Source of the DNA: Sphingomonas adhaesiva
GTDB lineage: Bacteria; Pseudomonadota; Alphaproteobacteria; Sphingomonadales; Sphingomonadaceae
DNA: 64,000 bases
Direction of reading: 5' to 3'
Assembly: GCF_002374855.1 (NCBI RefSeq)
Contig: NZ_NWVC01000003.1
Location: 310,001 to 374,000 of the forward strand
Position numbers and translations under genes: made by a program. Under the pieces are notes generated by a model that worked only from the letters and a program-made list of their open reading frames with translations, ran no database searches and had not been told where the DNA came from. Positions 51,660 to 60,766 of the stretch are shown piece after piece (positions within the stretch are counted from its first letter, which is position 1; each line of letters begins with the position of its first letter).

Positions 51660-53370
51660 CGGTGTCCCCCTGGCGGACGGCCGCCGTCAGATCGGCCAGG
51701 TTCGTGAAGCGCCGCTGCTCGGTCAGCCCCAAATGGAGGAAGCCGTCGAGTTCCAGATCCTCCGGACGTCCGGTGAACAGCAGCACCGTGGTGCCGTGCG
51801 TCTTCAGCAGGCGCATCGCGTCGCGCAGCCGGTGCGCAGGCAACAGGTCGAAGATCTGGCCGAGCAGCAGCAGCCTGGGACGCGTCAGCAGCGCATTGGC
51901 GAGTTTCAGCGCCATCGTCTCGCCGATGCTGAGCGGGTAACCCGACGAGCCGAGCGGCGTGTCGAGACCGAGCGGCAGGCTGGCGACGCGGCGTTCCAGC
52001 CCGACCGCGGCGAGCGCATCCATCGCTTCGCCCGAACGGCTGCCCGAGGCGAGGCTCAGATACTCGCGGATCGTCACTTCGACGATGGTCGAGCGATCGA
52101 GCACCATCACGTCGGAGCGCAGATGGTACATGTCCAGCGCGCCCAGATCGCCGCCGCCGATGCGGATCAGCCCGCGCTCGGGGTGGACGTGGCGTTTGAG
52201 GAGCCGCGTCAGCCGCTGCTCCGCCCCCGGCTCGGCGACGGTGACCAGCTGTTCGCCCGCCGCCAGCGTCAGATTGTAGCGCGCGCCGTCCAGCACCAGA
52301 TCGGTCAGCGCCACCGCGCCGTCGCGCGGTCCGCTGTCGCCGCGCACGTTCGGTTCCTGCGGGATCGCGAACAGCAGCGACATTTCCTCCGCGCTCGCGA
52401 CCAGATCGTAGAAGGTGTCGAGATACCAGCCGAGCTGCGAAATGCCGTAGAAGACCCCCGACAGGATCAGCTCCGCGGCCACCAATTGCCCCAGCGACAA
52501 TTGCCCGCGCAGGATCAGCGTCCCGCCCAGCAGCAGCAGCGCGGCGCCGGCGAAGGCATAGATCAGCAGGAACGCGACCGTCTGCGTGAACTGGTAGCGG
52601 AAATACCGCCGGTGGGCGCCGACATAGCTGGCGGTCATCGCCTCCGACCGGTCCATCGCGAAATCGAGGTGGCGCGAGGATTTGTAGAAGCCGTTCGACC
52701 CGCCGACGCTTTCCAGCCAGGAGGCGGCATTGTGCTTGGCATGGCTCAGCGCCACGGCCCCGGTGATCGCGCCGGGCTGCCAGATCAGCCAGACCAGCAG
52801 CACGGCCGCCACCAGCACGACGTTGAAGGCGAGGAAGAAGGGATGGTAGAAACTGGTGATCGTCAGCCCGACGACCGCCTGCAGCACGATCGTGAAGCCG
52901 CCGATGACCAGGCTGGGCACCGCCTTCTGGATGACCACCAGGTCGAAATAGCGGTTGAACAGGTCGCCGCGCTTGGCATCGGCGAAGAACGGGTCCTGCG
53001 CATGGACCGCCCGCACGGTCACTTCGGCGACGACGCGCGCGAAAACGCGTCGTTCGAACGCCGCCATGATCCAGACGCGCAGCGCGCTCAGCCCCGCGAC
53101 CAGCAGCAGCAGGAGCAGCAGCACCGCGGACAGCGCCCATAACGGCGCGGGCATCGCGGTGTTCGCGACGCTGTTGATCAGCAACTGGACCGAGATCGGC
53201 GTGGCCAGCGAAAGAAGGCTGATCGCGACGGTATAGACGATGCCAAGCCGCACATAGGCGGAATCAGGGCCAATGATCTGCGACAGCCATGCCGCCGCGT
53301 CCCGAAAACCCAGTCGCTTCGCCGCCACCGCGTGCTCCCAATCAACCTCGACAAGCGCCACCGCTACCAT
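51643..53370 (-). CDS. ABC transporter with degenerate ATPase domain (exporter-type half transporter)
   Basis: A 575-residue protein laid out as an ABC exporter: about six membrane segments (40-320) followed by an ATPase-like domain (350-570). The ATPase motifs are eroded. The Walker A position reads AEPGAEQRLT (379-388) without the essential Lys-Ser/Thr. The signature reads LSIGE (480-484). Walker B reads LLLLGQIFD (500-508) with Gly-Gln where Asp-Glu should be. The Q-loop Gln is absent, and the H-loop zone (LLFTGRPE) lacks His. The reading frame is otherwise clean, so this looks like a conserved pseudo-ATPase rather than a decayed gene. It is the first gene of the ABC-HlyD-TolC operon; the substrate is unknown. 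Confidence 0.85.
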   Translation of the reverse strand: MVAVALVEVDWEHAVAAKRLGFRDAAAWLSQIIGPDSAYVRLGIVYTVAISLLSLATPISVQLLINSVANTAMPAPLWALSAVLLLLLLLVAGLSALRVWIMAAFERRVFARVVAEVTVRAVHAQDPFFADAKRGDLFNRYFDLVVIQKAVPSLVIGGFTIVLQAVVGLTITSFYHPFFLAFNVVLVAAVLLVWLIWQPGAITGAVALSHAKHNAASWLESVGGSNGFYKSSRHLDFAMDRSEAMTASYVGAHRRYFRYQFTQTVAFLLIYAFAGAALLLLGGTLILRGQLSLGQLVAAELILSGVFYGISQLGWYLDTFYDLVASAEEMSLLFAIPQEPNVRGDSGPRDGAVALTDLVLDGARYNLTLAAGEQLVTVAEPGAEQRLTRLLKRHVHPERGLIRIGGGDLGALDMYHLRSDVMVLDRSTIVEVTIREYLSLASGSRSGEAMDALAAVGLERRVASLPLGLDTPLGSSGYPLSIGETMALKLANALLTRPRLLLLGQIFDLLPAHRLRDAMRLLKTHGTTVLLFTGRPEDLELDGFLHLGLTEQRRFTNLADLTAAVRQGDTDVVSA

Positions 53371-53501
53371 AGCCCGCGTCGTCCGCGGGGCGCGAAGCGG
53401 CGTTCCGGTATCGTATCGATTGTTCCGAGCTACAGCGTTCCGCGCGACAACGCCAATCGGAATGCTTGCGTCCTGGCTATAGGCACGGGCTATATCCGGT
53501 C

Positions 53502-54407
53502 ATGCCCACGCTGCGTCAGCTCGAATATCTCGTTACGGTCGCGGACACCGGTTCGTTCGCGATGGCCGCGCGCGTCGCCAACGTGTCGCAGCCGACGCTC
53601 AGCCAGCAGGTGCGCGCGCTGGAGGAGCGGCTGGGGATCACGCTGCTGGAACGCAGCGCCGCGGGGGCCGTGCTGACCCCGGTCGGTCGCAGCATCGTGT
53701 CCACCGCGCGCCGGATGCTCACCGACGCACGCGATATCGTTGCGCTGGCGTCGGGATCGTCGGACAGCCTGACGGGGACGCTGAAGCTGGGCACGACGCC
53801 GACACTCGGCCCGTATCTGCTGTCGCCGATCATCGCCGACCTGCATCGCAACGCCCCCCGGCTGCGCCTGCACGTGCGGGAAGGCATCCCCGACGAACAG
53901 ATGCTGGAGCTGTCGCGCGGGAACATCGACGTGGTGCTGGGGCCGCTGCCGATGGCGGGGGACGATCTGGTGATCGAGCCGCTGTTCCGCGAACCGCTGC
54001 ACCTGGTCGCGGCGCTGGATCATCCGCTGGGGGCGGACGATGTCGTGACGCGCGACGGTCTGGCGGGCAGTCCGCTGCTGACGCTGGACCCGCGCCATCA
54101 TCTGGCGCGGCAGGCGGGCGATATCGCCGCAGCCTATGGGATGACGATCGCCCCCGACTATACCGGGACCAGCCTGGGCAGCCTGCACCAGATGGTGGCC
54201 AGCGGGCTGGGACTGGCGCTGCTGCCGGGCCTGTATCTGCGCTCCACGATCGGCGGGGCGACGGGGGTGCGGATCCTCGATGTGCAGGGGTGGCAGGCCT
54301 ATCGCTCGATCGCGATCGCGTGGCGCCGGCAATCGCCGATGCACACCGCGTTCCTGCTGATCGCCGAACATGTCCAGGCGTGCGCCAACCGGTTGCTGGC
54401 CAGCTGA
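53502..54407 (+). CDS. LysR family regulator (OxyR-like, without the redox cysteine)
   Basis: A 301-residue LysR protein starting MPTLRQLEYLVTVAD, with the helix-turn-helix SFAMAARVANVSQPTLSQQV and an OxyR-like effector domain. In OxyR the redox Cys lies in GHCLRDQ; the equivalent segment here reads RHHLARQAG with no Cys, so peroxide sensing by disulfide is unlikely. It diverges from the ABC transporter gene over 131 bases and precedes the HCCA-isomerase-like gene by 72. Either could be its target. Starts further upstream (53466) extend into the promoter and are not favoured. Confidence 0.85.
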   Translation: MPTLRQLEYLVTVADTGSFAMAARVANVSQPTLSQQVRALEERLGITLLERSAAGAVLTPVGRSIVSTARRMLTDARDIVALASGSSDSLTGTLKLGTTPTLGPYLLSPIIADLHRNAPRLRLHVREGIPDEQMLELSRGNIDVVLGPLPMAGDDLVIEPLFREPLHLVAALDHPLGADDVVTRDGLAGSPLLTLDPRHHLARQAGDIAAAYGMTIAPDYTGTSLGSLHQMVASGLGLALLPGLYLRSTIGGATGVRILDVQGWQAYRSIAIAWRRQSPMHTAFLLIAEHVQACANRLLAS

Positions 54408-54479
54408 CGCGCCGGCGCCGTCATTGACAGCGCCGCCGATTGCGGTGACCGCTGATGCCCGAACAGGGAAGGTGCCGCG

Positions 54480-55136
54480 ATGCTGTCGTTCGATTGCTTC
54501 TGGTCGTTCCGATCGCCCTACAGCTATCTCCTGATGCCGCGACTGGAGGCGCTGCTGCGCGATCATGACGTGACGTGCCGGATGCACATCGTCCGTCCCA
54601 TCGCGGTGCGGCAGGCGTCCTTTTTCAGCAACGCCGATCCGCTATGGACCGGCTATCTGCTGCGCGACACGATGCGCACCGCCGAATTCCTGGGGATGCC
54701 GTTCCGTTGGCCGCGCCCGGACCCGGTGGTGATGGATCGCGCGACGCGTACCTATCCGGCCGAACAGCCGTACATCCACCGGCTCAGCCGGCTGGGGCAG
54801 TTGGCGTGCGAGCGCGGGGCCGGCGTCGCCTTCGCCGCCGCGGTCAGCCGGCTGTTGTGGGACGGCGGCACCGACGACTGGCATATCGGCGACCATCTGG
54901 CGCGTGCGGTCGCTCCGCTGGGCCTCGATCTGGCGGAGATGGACGCGGCGGTCGCGGCGGAAGGCGAGCGGCTGGCCGCGGCGATCGTCGAGAACGAGGC
55001 AGATCAGCGTGCCGCCGGCCATTACGGCGTGCCGCTGATGGCGTTCCGCGACGAACCCTTTTTCGGGCAGGACCGGCTCGACCAGCTTATCTGGCGCCTG
55101 CGACAGGCGGGCATGACGACGCGGGCCGTCGAATAG
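54480..55136 (+). CDS. 2-hydroxychromene-2-carboxylate isomerase-like (DsbA/kappa-GST family) protein
   Basis: A 218-residue thioredoxin-fold protein of the HCCA isomerase/kappa glutathione transferase branch. The N-terminal DCFWSFRSPYSYLL holds the SPYSY active-site serine motif, and GVPLMAFRDEPFFGQDRLD is the conserved C-terminal cis-Pro/active-site segment. Relatives isomerise 2-hydroxychromene-2-carboxylate with glutathione in naphthalene breakdown, but no aromatic pathway genes are nearby, so the substrate is unknown. Downstream of a LysR gene on the same strand. Confidence 0.83.
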   Translation: MLSFDCFWSFRSPYSYLLMPRLEALLRDHDVTCRMHIVRPIAVRQASFFSNADPLWTGYLLRDTMRTAEFLGMPFRWPRPDPVVMDRATRTYPAEQPYIHRLSRLGQLACERGAGVAFAAAVSRLLWDGGTDDWHIGDHLARAVAPLGLDLAEMDAAVAAEGERLAAAIVENEADQRAAGHYGVPLMAFRDEPFFGQDRLDQLIWRLRQAGMTTRAVE

Positions 55137-55221
55137 CGATTGCGCCCGTCGCCGTCGCATAATATTGGACGATCGTCATGATTGTGCCGCGCAGCCTTGC
55201 GCGGATCATTGGGGGCGCACG

Positions 55222-55599
55222 ATGACGACATTCCTCACTGCCACGCGGATCGGTGTGGCGCTGGTGCCGCTGGCGTTCGCGGCCAGCCCGGCATCGGCAC
55301 AGGCGGACGGCGGCACGATCTTTCGCCAGCGGTGCCAGATGTGCCACGTGACCACGCCGGGCGCGCGCGCCGGGCTGGGCCCGAACCTGGCCGGGGTGGG
55401 CGGGCGCAAGGCGGCCAGCACCGACTTCCTCTACTCGTCCGCGCTGCGCAACTCCAATCTGAAATGGGACAAGGCGACGCTCGACAAGTTCCTGCAAGCC
55501 CCGGCCAAGCTGGTGCCGGGGACGCGCATGGCGATCTCGATCGCCAATCCTGCCGATCGGGCCGCGGTCGTCAATTATCTGGTGTCGCTGCGCAAGTGA
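55222..55599 (+). CDS. small class I c-type cytochrome
   Basis: A 125-residue periplasmic cytochrome c: signal peptide (ends SPASAQ), heme motif CQMCH, and a distal Met ligand in PGTRMAISI. The layout matches cytochrome c2/c550-type electron carriers. It starts at ATG 55222 after GGGGG; longer frames lack a signal peptide. Its last 29 bases overlap the end of the convergent sulfotransferase gene. Confidence 0.9.
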   Translation: MTTFLTATRIGVALVPLAFAASPASAQADGGTIFRQRCQMCHVTTPGARAGLGPNLAGVGGRKAASTDFLYSSALRNSNLKWDKATLDKFLQAPAKLVPGTRMAISIANPADRAAVVNYLVSLRK

Positions 55600-57649
55600 T
55601 CGCGTGGCCGGCGGCGACCGCCGCCAGCACGTCGGGATAACGATCGACGATCGGCCCGAGTATCGCGAACAGCGGCGCCAGCCTCGCTTCATAGTGGCGC
55701 CAGTGATCCACCGCATCGGTGAAGATCGGGCGGCGGACCTGTTCGGAACTGGCGGTGCGCACCGCACGCTCGTTCTGCCAGAACGACAGGCACGCCGGTT
55801 CGAACGGCAGCCCGAGATAGGCGAGCAGCCGCTCGACCTCCCCCGGCGTGTCCTGCACCATCCGTTCGTAGATGACCCGATGCACCCGACCCGGCGCCGC
55901 GGCGTCATAAGCGGCCATGTGCGACACGTAATCGCGATAATAGCGGGCGATGTCGGTCAGGTCGTAGCTGAACGACTGTCCACGCGCGAAGTGCTGCTTC
56001 CAGCCCGAAAAGCAGCAGGCGATCGGATGGCGGCGGGCATCGATGATGCGTGCATTGGGCAGGATCATCCCGATCAGCCCGACGTGCTGCCAGTTGTTGG
56101 GCATCTTGTCGATGAACAGCGGTCGGTCGCTACGCCGGTGGACGCGCGTGCGTTCCAGATACTCCTCGCCCAGCCGCGTGCGGTCGGCGGGGGACAATGA
56201 CGCGATCATCGTGCGGAAATCGGGAAACTCGCCCTCGTCGACGCGCGCCTGCAAGCGGCCGGCGATCATCATCATGTCGGGCAGCTCCATCGTCCCTTCC
56301 ACCTGGCTGTGGCTGGACAATATCTGTTCGACCAGCGTCGAGCCGGAGCGCGGCAAGCCGACGATGAAGATCGGGTCGCGTGCGGGACAGCCGCCATCGC
56401 CCATGCCGGCCAGGAACGGTGCGGTGAACGTGGCGGTCGCGGCGGCCACCTCCGCGCCGAAATCATCGGCATCGTGCGCGATCATCGCGCGCCGCAGGCG
56501 GTTGCCGCGATCGTAGTGATCGAAGGCGGCGTCGTGGTCGCCCGCATCCTCCAGCGCCTTGCCCAGCGAGAAGTGCAGGTGGAAGACGTCCTCGCCGTGC
56601 GCCCCGTCGTGACCGGCCAGCGTAACGAGCGCGCCGCGCATCGCCGCAATGTCGCCCGCGTCGAGGCGGACGGTCTTCAGGTTGGCGAGGCTCCACCACG
56701 CCTCCCCCATCGTTGGTTGCAGGGCGACGGCGCGGCGATAGGCATCGACCGCGGCGGCCTGTCGCCCCAGCGTCTTTCGCACATGCCCCAGGTTCTGCCA
56801 AACCTGCGGCTGCGCCGGCTGCTGCGCCAGCAGCCGTTCGTAGATGTCTCCCGCCGCTTCCTGTTCGCCGAGCCGGACGAGGACGGAGGCTTTCAGCAGA
56901 TCGTGCCCGGCCGCCTTCATCGGCGATTGCATCAGCATGTCGGCATGGGTCAGCGCCTCTTCCAGTCGGTTGCTCTGCAACAGCAGCCGGATGAGGAAGT
57001 CCCGTGCCAGGTCGAAGCCGGGCGCCATCGCGACCGCGCGTTCGACCAGCACGAGCGCGGCGGCGATATCCCCCTCGCGCCAGATGATCTCGCCCAGCAA
57101 TCGGGTGCCGACGGGGTCGTCGGGGTGGCGGGTGCCGCGACGTTCCAGCCGTGCGCGCGCGTCGTCCAGCCGGCCGTCGTTCATGGCGACGGCGGCCTCG
57201 ACCAGTTCGGGATCGCGCGACGCGGCATGGACGCCGGACAAGTCGGCGCGCCAGGCATCCTGCCCGCGTCCGGCGCGGCGCAGCGCGCGCGCCAGCAGGA
57301 ACCAGCCATCGGCGATCGCGGGCTGTTGCCGCGTCAGACGCTCCAGCGCGTCGATCGCGCGATCATCATGGCCTAGTTCCATCGCGACATGCGCCAGTTC
57401 CCACCAAAGCGCCGGGACCGCGGGCAGGGGACGCGCCAGTACCTCGAGTCGCGGCAGCGCGGCCTGTGCCTTCCCCAGCCGGCGCAACGCCTGGCAGGCG
57501 AGCAGTTCCGCCGGGGGCAGGCCCGGCACGCGGCACAGCACGGCCTCGGCGCGCTCCAGCGCCTGACCGGGCCGGTCCTCCAGCAGCGCACCGGCGCGGG
57601 CCAGTTCTTCGCGGACGCCGTCTGCCACGCTTGCCGATACGTTTCCCAT
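55571..57649 (-). CDS. tetratricopeptide repeat sulfotransferase
   Basis: A 692-residue fusion. The N-terminal about 400 residues are TPR-like helical repeats (A/L/G-rich 34-residue units such as PQVWQNLGHVRKTLGRQAAAVDAYRRA positions). The C-terminal third is a PAPS-dependent sulfotransferase: IFIVGLPRSGSTLVEQIL is the 5'-phosphosulfate loop and FIDKMPNNW with ARRHP is the 3'-phosphate region. No signal peptide or membrane segment is seen, so it is cytoplasmic. Such TPR-sulfotransferases are common in sphingomonads next to TonB receptors, as here (divergent, 371 bases apart). The acceptor is unknown. ATG 57649 was chosen because the frame further upstream has no ATG. Confidence 0.87.
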   Translation of the reverse strand: MGNVSASVADGVREELARAGALLEDRPGQALERAEAVLCRVPGLPPAELLACQALRRLGKAQAALPRLEVLARPLPAVPALWWELAHVAMELGHDDRAIDALERLTRQQPAIADGWFLLARALRRAGRGQDAWRADLSGVHAASRDPELVEAAVAMNDGRLDDARARLERRGTRHPDDPVGTRLLGEIIWREGDIAAALVLVERAVAMAPGFDLARDFLIRLLLQSNRLEEALTHADMLMQSPMKAAGHDLLKASVLVRLGEQEAAGDIYERLLAQQPAQPQVWQNLGHVRKTLGRQAAAVDAYRRAVALQPTMGEAWWSLANLKTVRLDAGDIAAMRGALVTLAGHDGAHGEDVFHLHFSLGKALEDAGDHDAAFDHYDRGNRLRRAMIAHDADDFGAEVAAATATFTAPFLAGMGDGGCPARDPIFIVGLPRSGSTLVEQILSSHSQVEGTMELPDMMMIAGRLQARVDEGEFPDFRTMIASLSPADRTRLGEEYLERTRVHRRSDRPLFIDKMPNNWQHVGLIGMILPNARIIDARRHPIACCFSGWKQHFARGQSFSYDLTDIARYYRDYVSHMAAYDAAAPGRVHRVIYERMVQDTPGEVERLLAYLGLPFEPACLSFWQNERAVRTASSEQVRRPIFTDAVDHWRHYEARLAPLFAILGPIVDRYPDVLAAVAAGHAITCAATPDN

Positions 57650-58020
57650 AACCCCCCGGTGTGAGCACGTGCACAAAAGCTAGGTCGAAAATCGGGGCCG
57701 GTCGAGGGGGCATCATCGCCACGGTCGTTCCCGAAAACCGCGCTTGACAGCGGCGTCATGATCGGCAGTATCCGAATCTAGGACGGTCGTTCTGGTTATG
57801 GCAACCGCGAACCGTCCTGCAGGGGAACGGCACAACGGGCGATCATCGGCAACCCTCCGCGCTTGGCGCGCGGGGGAAGGAGCCTTCGTACGCCGCGGTC
57901 GGGGTGTGTTTCGCTGACAGCGCAGGTGGTGACAAGGCAAGAGATCCGATGCGGGGGATCACACCCGAACGGACGCGCACCCGGAGAGGCCAAGCAACGC
58001 GTAATCGGGGGATTTTACGC
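57650..58020. promoter_or_regulatory. divergent promoter region with an inverted repeat
   Basis: 371 bases without a gene between the TPR-sulfotransferase and the TonB receptor. It holds a possible -35 box TTGACA (57744-57749) for the receptor direction and, further on, an inverted repeat AGGACGGT (57780-57787)/ACCGTCCT (57811-57818) that would form a stem around a 23-base loop in the receptor leader. GGGGG at about 58006-58010 is the receptor ribosome site. Nothing else recognisable was seen. Confidence 0.4.
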
Positions 58021-60744
58021 ATGGCCATTCGTTGCCGTTCTCGTGCCGCGCATCTTTGCGTGCTGGGCGCGACCACCATTCTGACGCCGATCGTTTTCGG
58101 CACCACCGCATCGGCGCAGGCCGCACAGGATCCGGCACCCGCCGCGCAGGAAGATGCCGGTCTGGGCGAGATCGTCGTCACCGCGACGCGCCGCGCGGAA
58201 AGCGTGCAGACCGTCCCGATCTCGATGCAGGCGCTGGGCGCCGAGAAGATGGAGCAGCGCCAGGTCAAGGGGTTGAGCGACCTTGCCACGCTGATGCCGT
58301 CGGTGTCGTTCGAAGGGATCGGGCCGGGGCGCAGCACCGCGTTCTTCCGCGGCATCGTGCCGGCGGGCGGCGCCTATGCCTCGGTCGGCTATTATCTGGA
58401 CGATATTCCGATCACCGGCACGGAGGTGCCCGACATCCATGTCTACGACCTGGAACGGGTCGAGGCGCTGTCGGGACCGCAGGGCACGCTGTATGGCGCG
58501 GGGTCGCTGGCCGGGACGATCCGCTTCATCACCAACAAGCCGAAGCTGGGCAAGCTGGAATACGGCTACGACATGGAGCTGAACAAATACGGCAAGGGCG
58601 ATTTCGGCGCGCAGTACCAAGGGTATCTGAACCTGCCGATCAACGATATCATGGCGCTGCGCACGATGGGCTATTACCGCAAGGACGGCGGCTATATCGA
58701 CAATACGCCGAACAACGGCCGCTTCAACAACGGGGCGCCGGCGGTGTACACGCTGGGCGACGATAATCCCAACACCAGTTTCAGGGTCGACAATTCGGCG
58801 ATCGCGCAGGATGATTACAATTCGATCAACGAATATGGCGGGCGCGCGCAGCTGCTGATCAGCCCGTGGGACGGATGGGACATCACGCCGGAGATCACCG
58901 CGCAGCGCCAGATCGCACGCGGCTATTTCGGCTATGATCCGCGCGTCGGCGACCTTCAGGTCCACGACTATAATCCCACGCGCAACGACGATCGCTGGTA
59001 TCAGGCCGCGCTGTCGATCCACGGGCATATCGGCGACTGGGACGTCGTCTCCGCGACCGGTTACTTCAAGCGGCGGACCAAGACGCTCAACGACTATACC
59101 TATTACACCGTCACCTATGACGGCTTTGGTGCGGGGTACGAAAGCTACCTGCAATTCTTCGACAATTGCCGTGGCACCGGGGCCGCGCAGCAATGCCAGC
59201 TGATCGACCCGACGCAATATTATCACGCCGACACGCACCGCAACAAGTTCACGCAGGAAGTGCGGCTGACCACGCCGAAGACCTGGCCGTTCGACGTGAC
59301 GCTGGGTGGTTTCTACCAGCGGCAGGCGAACGAGACGAACACCTATTACGCCATCCACGGTCTGGATCGGATCGTCGGCTATACCCAGGCCGGCGGCGGT
59401 GACGTGCCCGGCGGGCTGATCGGCGTCCCCGCGCTGTACGAAATCAGCAACGGCGCGTTCACGACGAACGTCATCAATCCCAACGGCAATCCGCTGGGCA
59501 CCATGGCGCTGGGCACTCCGGCGGTGAAGCAGGACGGTTTCTACATCGTCGAGCAGAACCAACTGTACCACGACACCGCGATCTTCGCGGAAGGGCATTA
59601 CAACATCACGCCCAAGCTGAAGATCACCGGGGGCATCCGCTATTTCTGGACCGACTACGCCGTAGTCGGCTTCGCCGGGGTCGCCGCGTCGGCGGCCAAT
59701 ACGGTCACGTCCTACTCCGTCCCTAGCAAGACGATGGGATGCCCGACGCCGCTTCCCGCGCAGCGGCTGCAATGCCTGAACACCAATTTCCGGGCGGCCG
59801 ACCAGACCGGGCGCTACAGCGAGAGCGGCGAAACCCACAAGGTGGCGCTCAACTGGCAGATCACGCCGGACAAGATGGTCTATGCCAATTATTCCACCGG
59901 CTTCCGCCCCGGCGGGTTCAACCGACCGCTGCGGATCCGCTCGCTCGGGCCGGTCGACGTCGCACCGTTCAAGTCGGAAACGCTCACCAATTACGAACTG
60001 GGCTTCAAGACGACGTGGAACCGCATGTTCCGGTTCAACGCGGCCGTCTATTACGAGAAGTGGGACAATATCCAGTACAGCGTCGTCGTCGCCGGTGCGC
60101 AGGGTGCGGGGATGACCGGCAACGCCGGCAAGGCCGAGGTGAAGGGCGTGGAATATGACGCCGACCTGCGACTGGGCAAGGTGACGATCAGCACGTCGGG
60201 GGCGTATAACGACGGCAAGCTGAAGGGCAATTTCTGCAACTTCTCGGTCGATCCCGCGACGAAGCAGATCACTCAGCTGAGCAGCTGTCAGCTGGGGCAG
60301 TTCGTGCCGAATACCGCCCCGCCCACGCCGCAGGTCGCGGCCGCGGACGGCACCCGCCTGCCGCGCCAGCCGAAGTTCAAGGGCACGACGTCGATCCGCT
60401 ACGACACCGCGATCGGCGATCTCGACACCTATCTTCAGGGCGCGGCGCTGTACCAGACGGGCGCGACGCAGGATCTGAACGTGTCGGACAACAACCTGCT
60501 GGTCTGCCCCGGCACCACCAGTCCCGGCGTCGCGTGCAGTACCAAGGGGTTCGTCAGCTTCGATTTCTCCGCCGGTATCAAGAAGGACAATTGGTCGCTG
60601 ACCTTCTTCATCCAGAACGCCTTCGACAAACGTGGCCAGCTGACGACGAACACCTTCTGCTCGATCGCGTTCTGCTCGGGATCGTCGCGCATCTTCCCGA
60701 TCAAGCCGCAGTTCTTCGGGATGCGTCTGGGTCAGAAGTTCTGA
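58021..60744 (+). CDS. TonB-dependent outer membrane receptor
   Basis: A 907-residue receptor. The ATG at 58021 begins a signal peptide (ends TTASAQ) behind GGGGGA; upstream ATGs are unsuitable. It has the TonB-box-like EIVVTATRRAES, a plug with LSDLATLMPSVSF and VEALSGPQGTLYGAGSLAGTIRF, and a barrel ending in Phe (MRLGQKF). The plug type (VPISMQALG) is that of the large sphingomonad/caulobacter receptor family for organic substrates. It diverges from the TPR-sulfotransferase gene and converges with qhpE, 22 bases apart. The ligand is unknown. Confidence 0.9.
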   Translation: MAIRCRSRAAHLCVLGATTILTPIVFGTTASAQAAQDPAPAAQEDAGLGEIVVTATRRAESVQTVPISMQALGAEKMEQRQVKGLSDLATLMPSVSFEGIGPGRSTAFFRGIVPAGGAYASVGYYLDDIPITGTEVPDIHVYDLERVEALSGPQGTLYGAGSLAGTIRFITNKPKLGKLEYGYDMELNKYGKGDFGAQYQGYLNLPINDIMALRTMGYYRKDGGYIDNTPNNGRFNNGAPAVYTLGDDNPNTSFRVDNSAIAQDDYNSINEYGGRAQLLISPWDGWDITPEITAQRQIARGYFGYDPRVGDLQVHDYNPTRNDDRWYQAALSIHGHIGDWDVVSATGYFKRRTKTLNDYTYYTVTYDGFGAGYESYLQFFDNCRGTGAAQQCQLIDPTQYYHADTHRNKFTQEVRLTTPKTWPFDVTLGGFYQRQANETNTYYAIHGLDRIVGYTQAGGGDVPGGLIGVPALYEISNGAFTTNVINPNGNPLGTMALGTPAVKQDGFYIVEQNQLYHDTAIFAEGHYNITPKLKITGGIRYFWTDYAVVGFAGVAASAANTVTSYSVPSKTMGCPTPLPAQRLQCLNTNFRAADQTGRYSESGETHKVALNWQITPDKMVYANYSTGFRPGGFNRPLRIRSLGPVDVAPFKSETLTNYELGFKTTWNRMFRFNAAVYYEKWDNIQYSVVVAGAQGAGMTGNAGKAEVKGVEYDADLRLGKVTISTSGAYNDGKLKGNFCNFSVDPATKQITQLSSCQLGQFVPNTAPPTPQVAAADGTRLPRQPKFKGTTSIRYDTAIGDLDTYLQGAALYQTGATQDLNVSDNNLLVCPGTTSPGVACSTKGFVSFDFSAGIKKDNWSLTFFIQNAFDKRGQLTTNTFCSIAFCSGSSRIFPIKPQFFGMRLGQKF

Positions 60745-60766
60745 GCCCCGATACCGCCGGTGCGGC

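Noticed and set aside
51643..53370. Frameshifted or decaying ABC gene
   Set aside because: The frame is uninterrupted over 575 codons, the membrane domain is normal and the gene overlaps an intact HlyD gene, so a maintained pseudo-ATPase is more likely.
55222..55599. Cytochrome c as part of the amine dehydrogenase system
   Set aside because: It is several genes away on another transcription unit with one heme site; the dehydrogenase alpha subunit is a much larger diheme protein.
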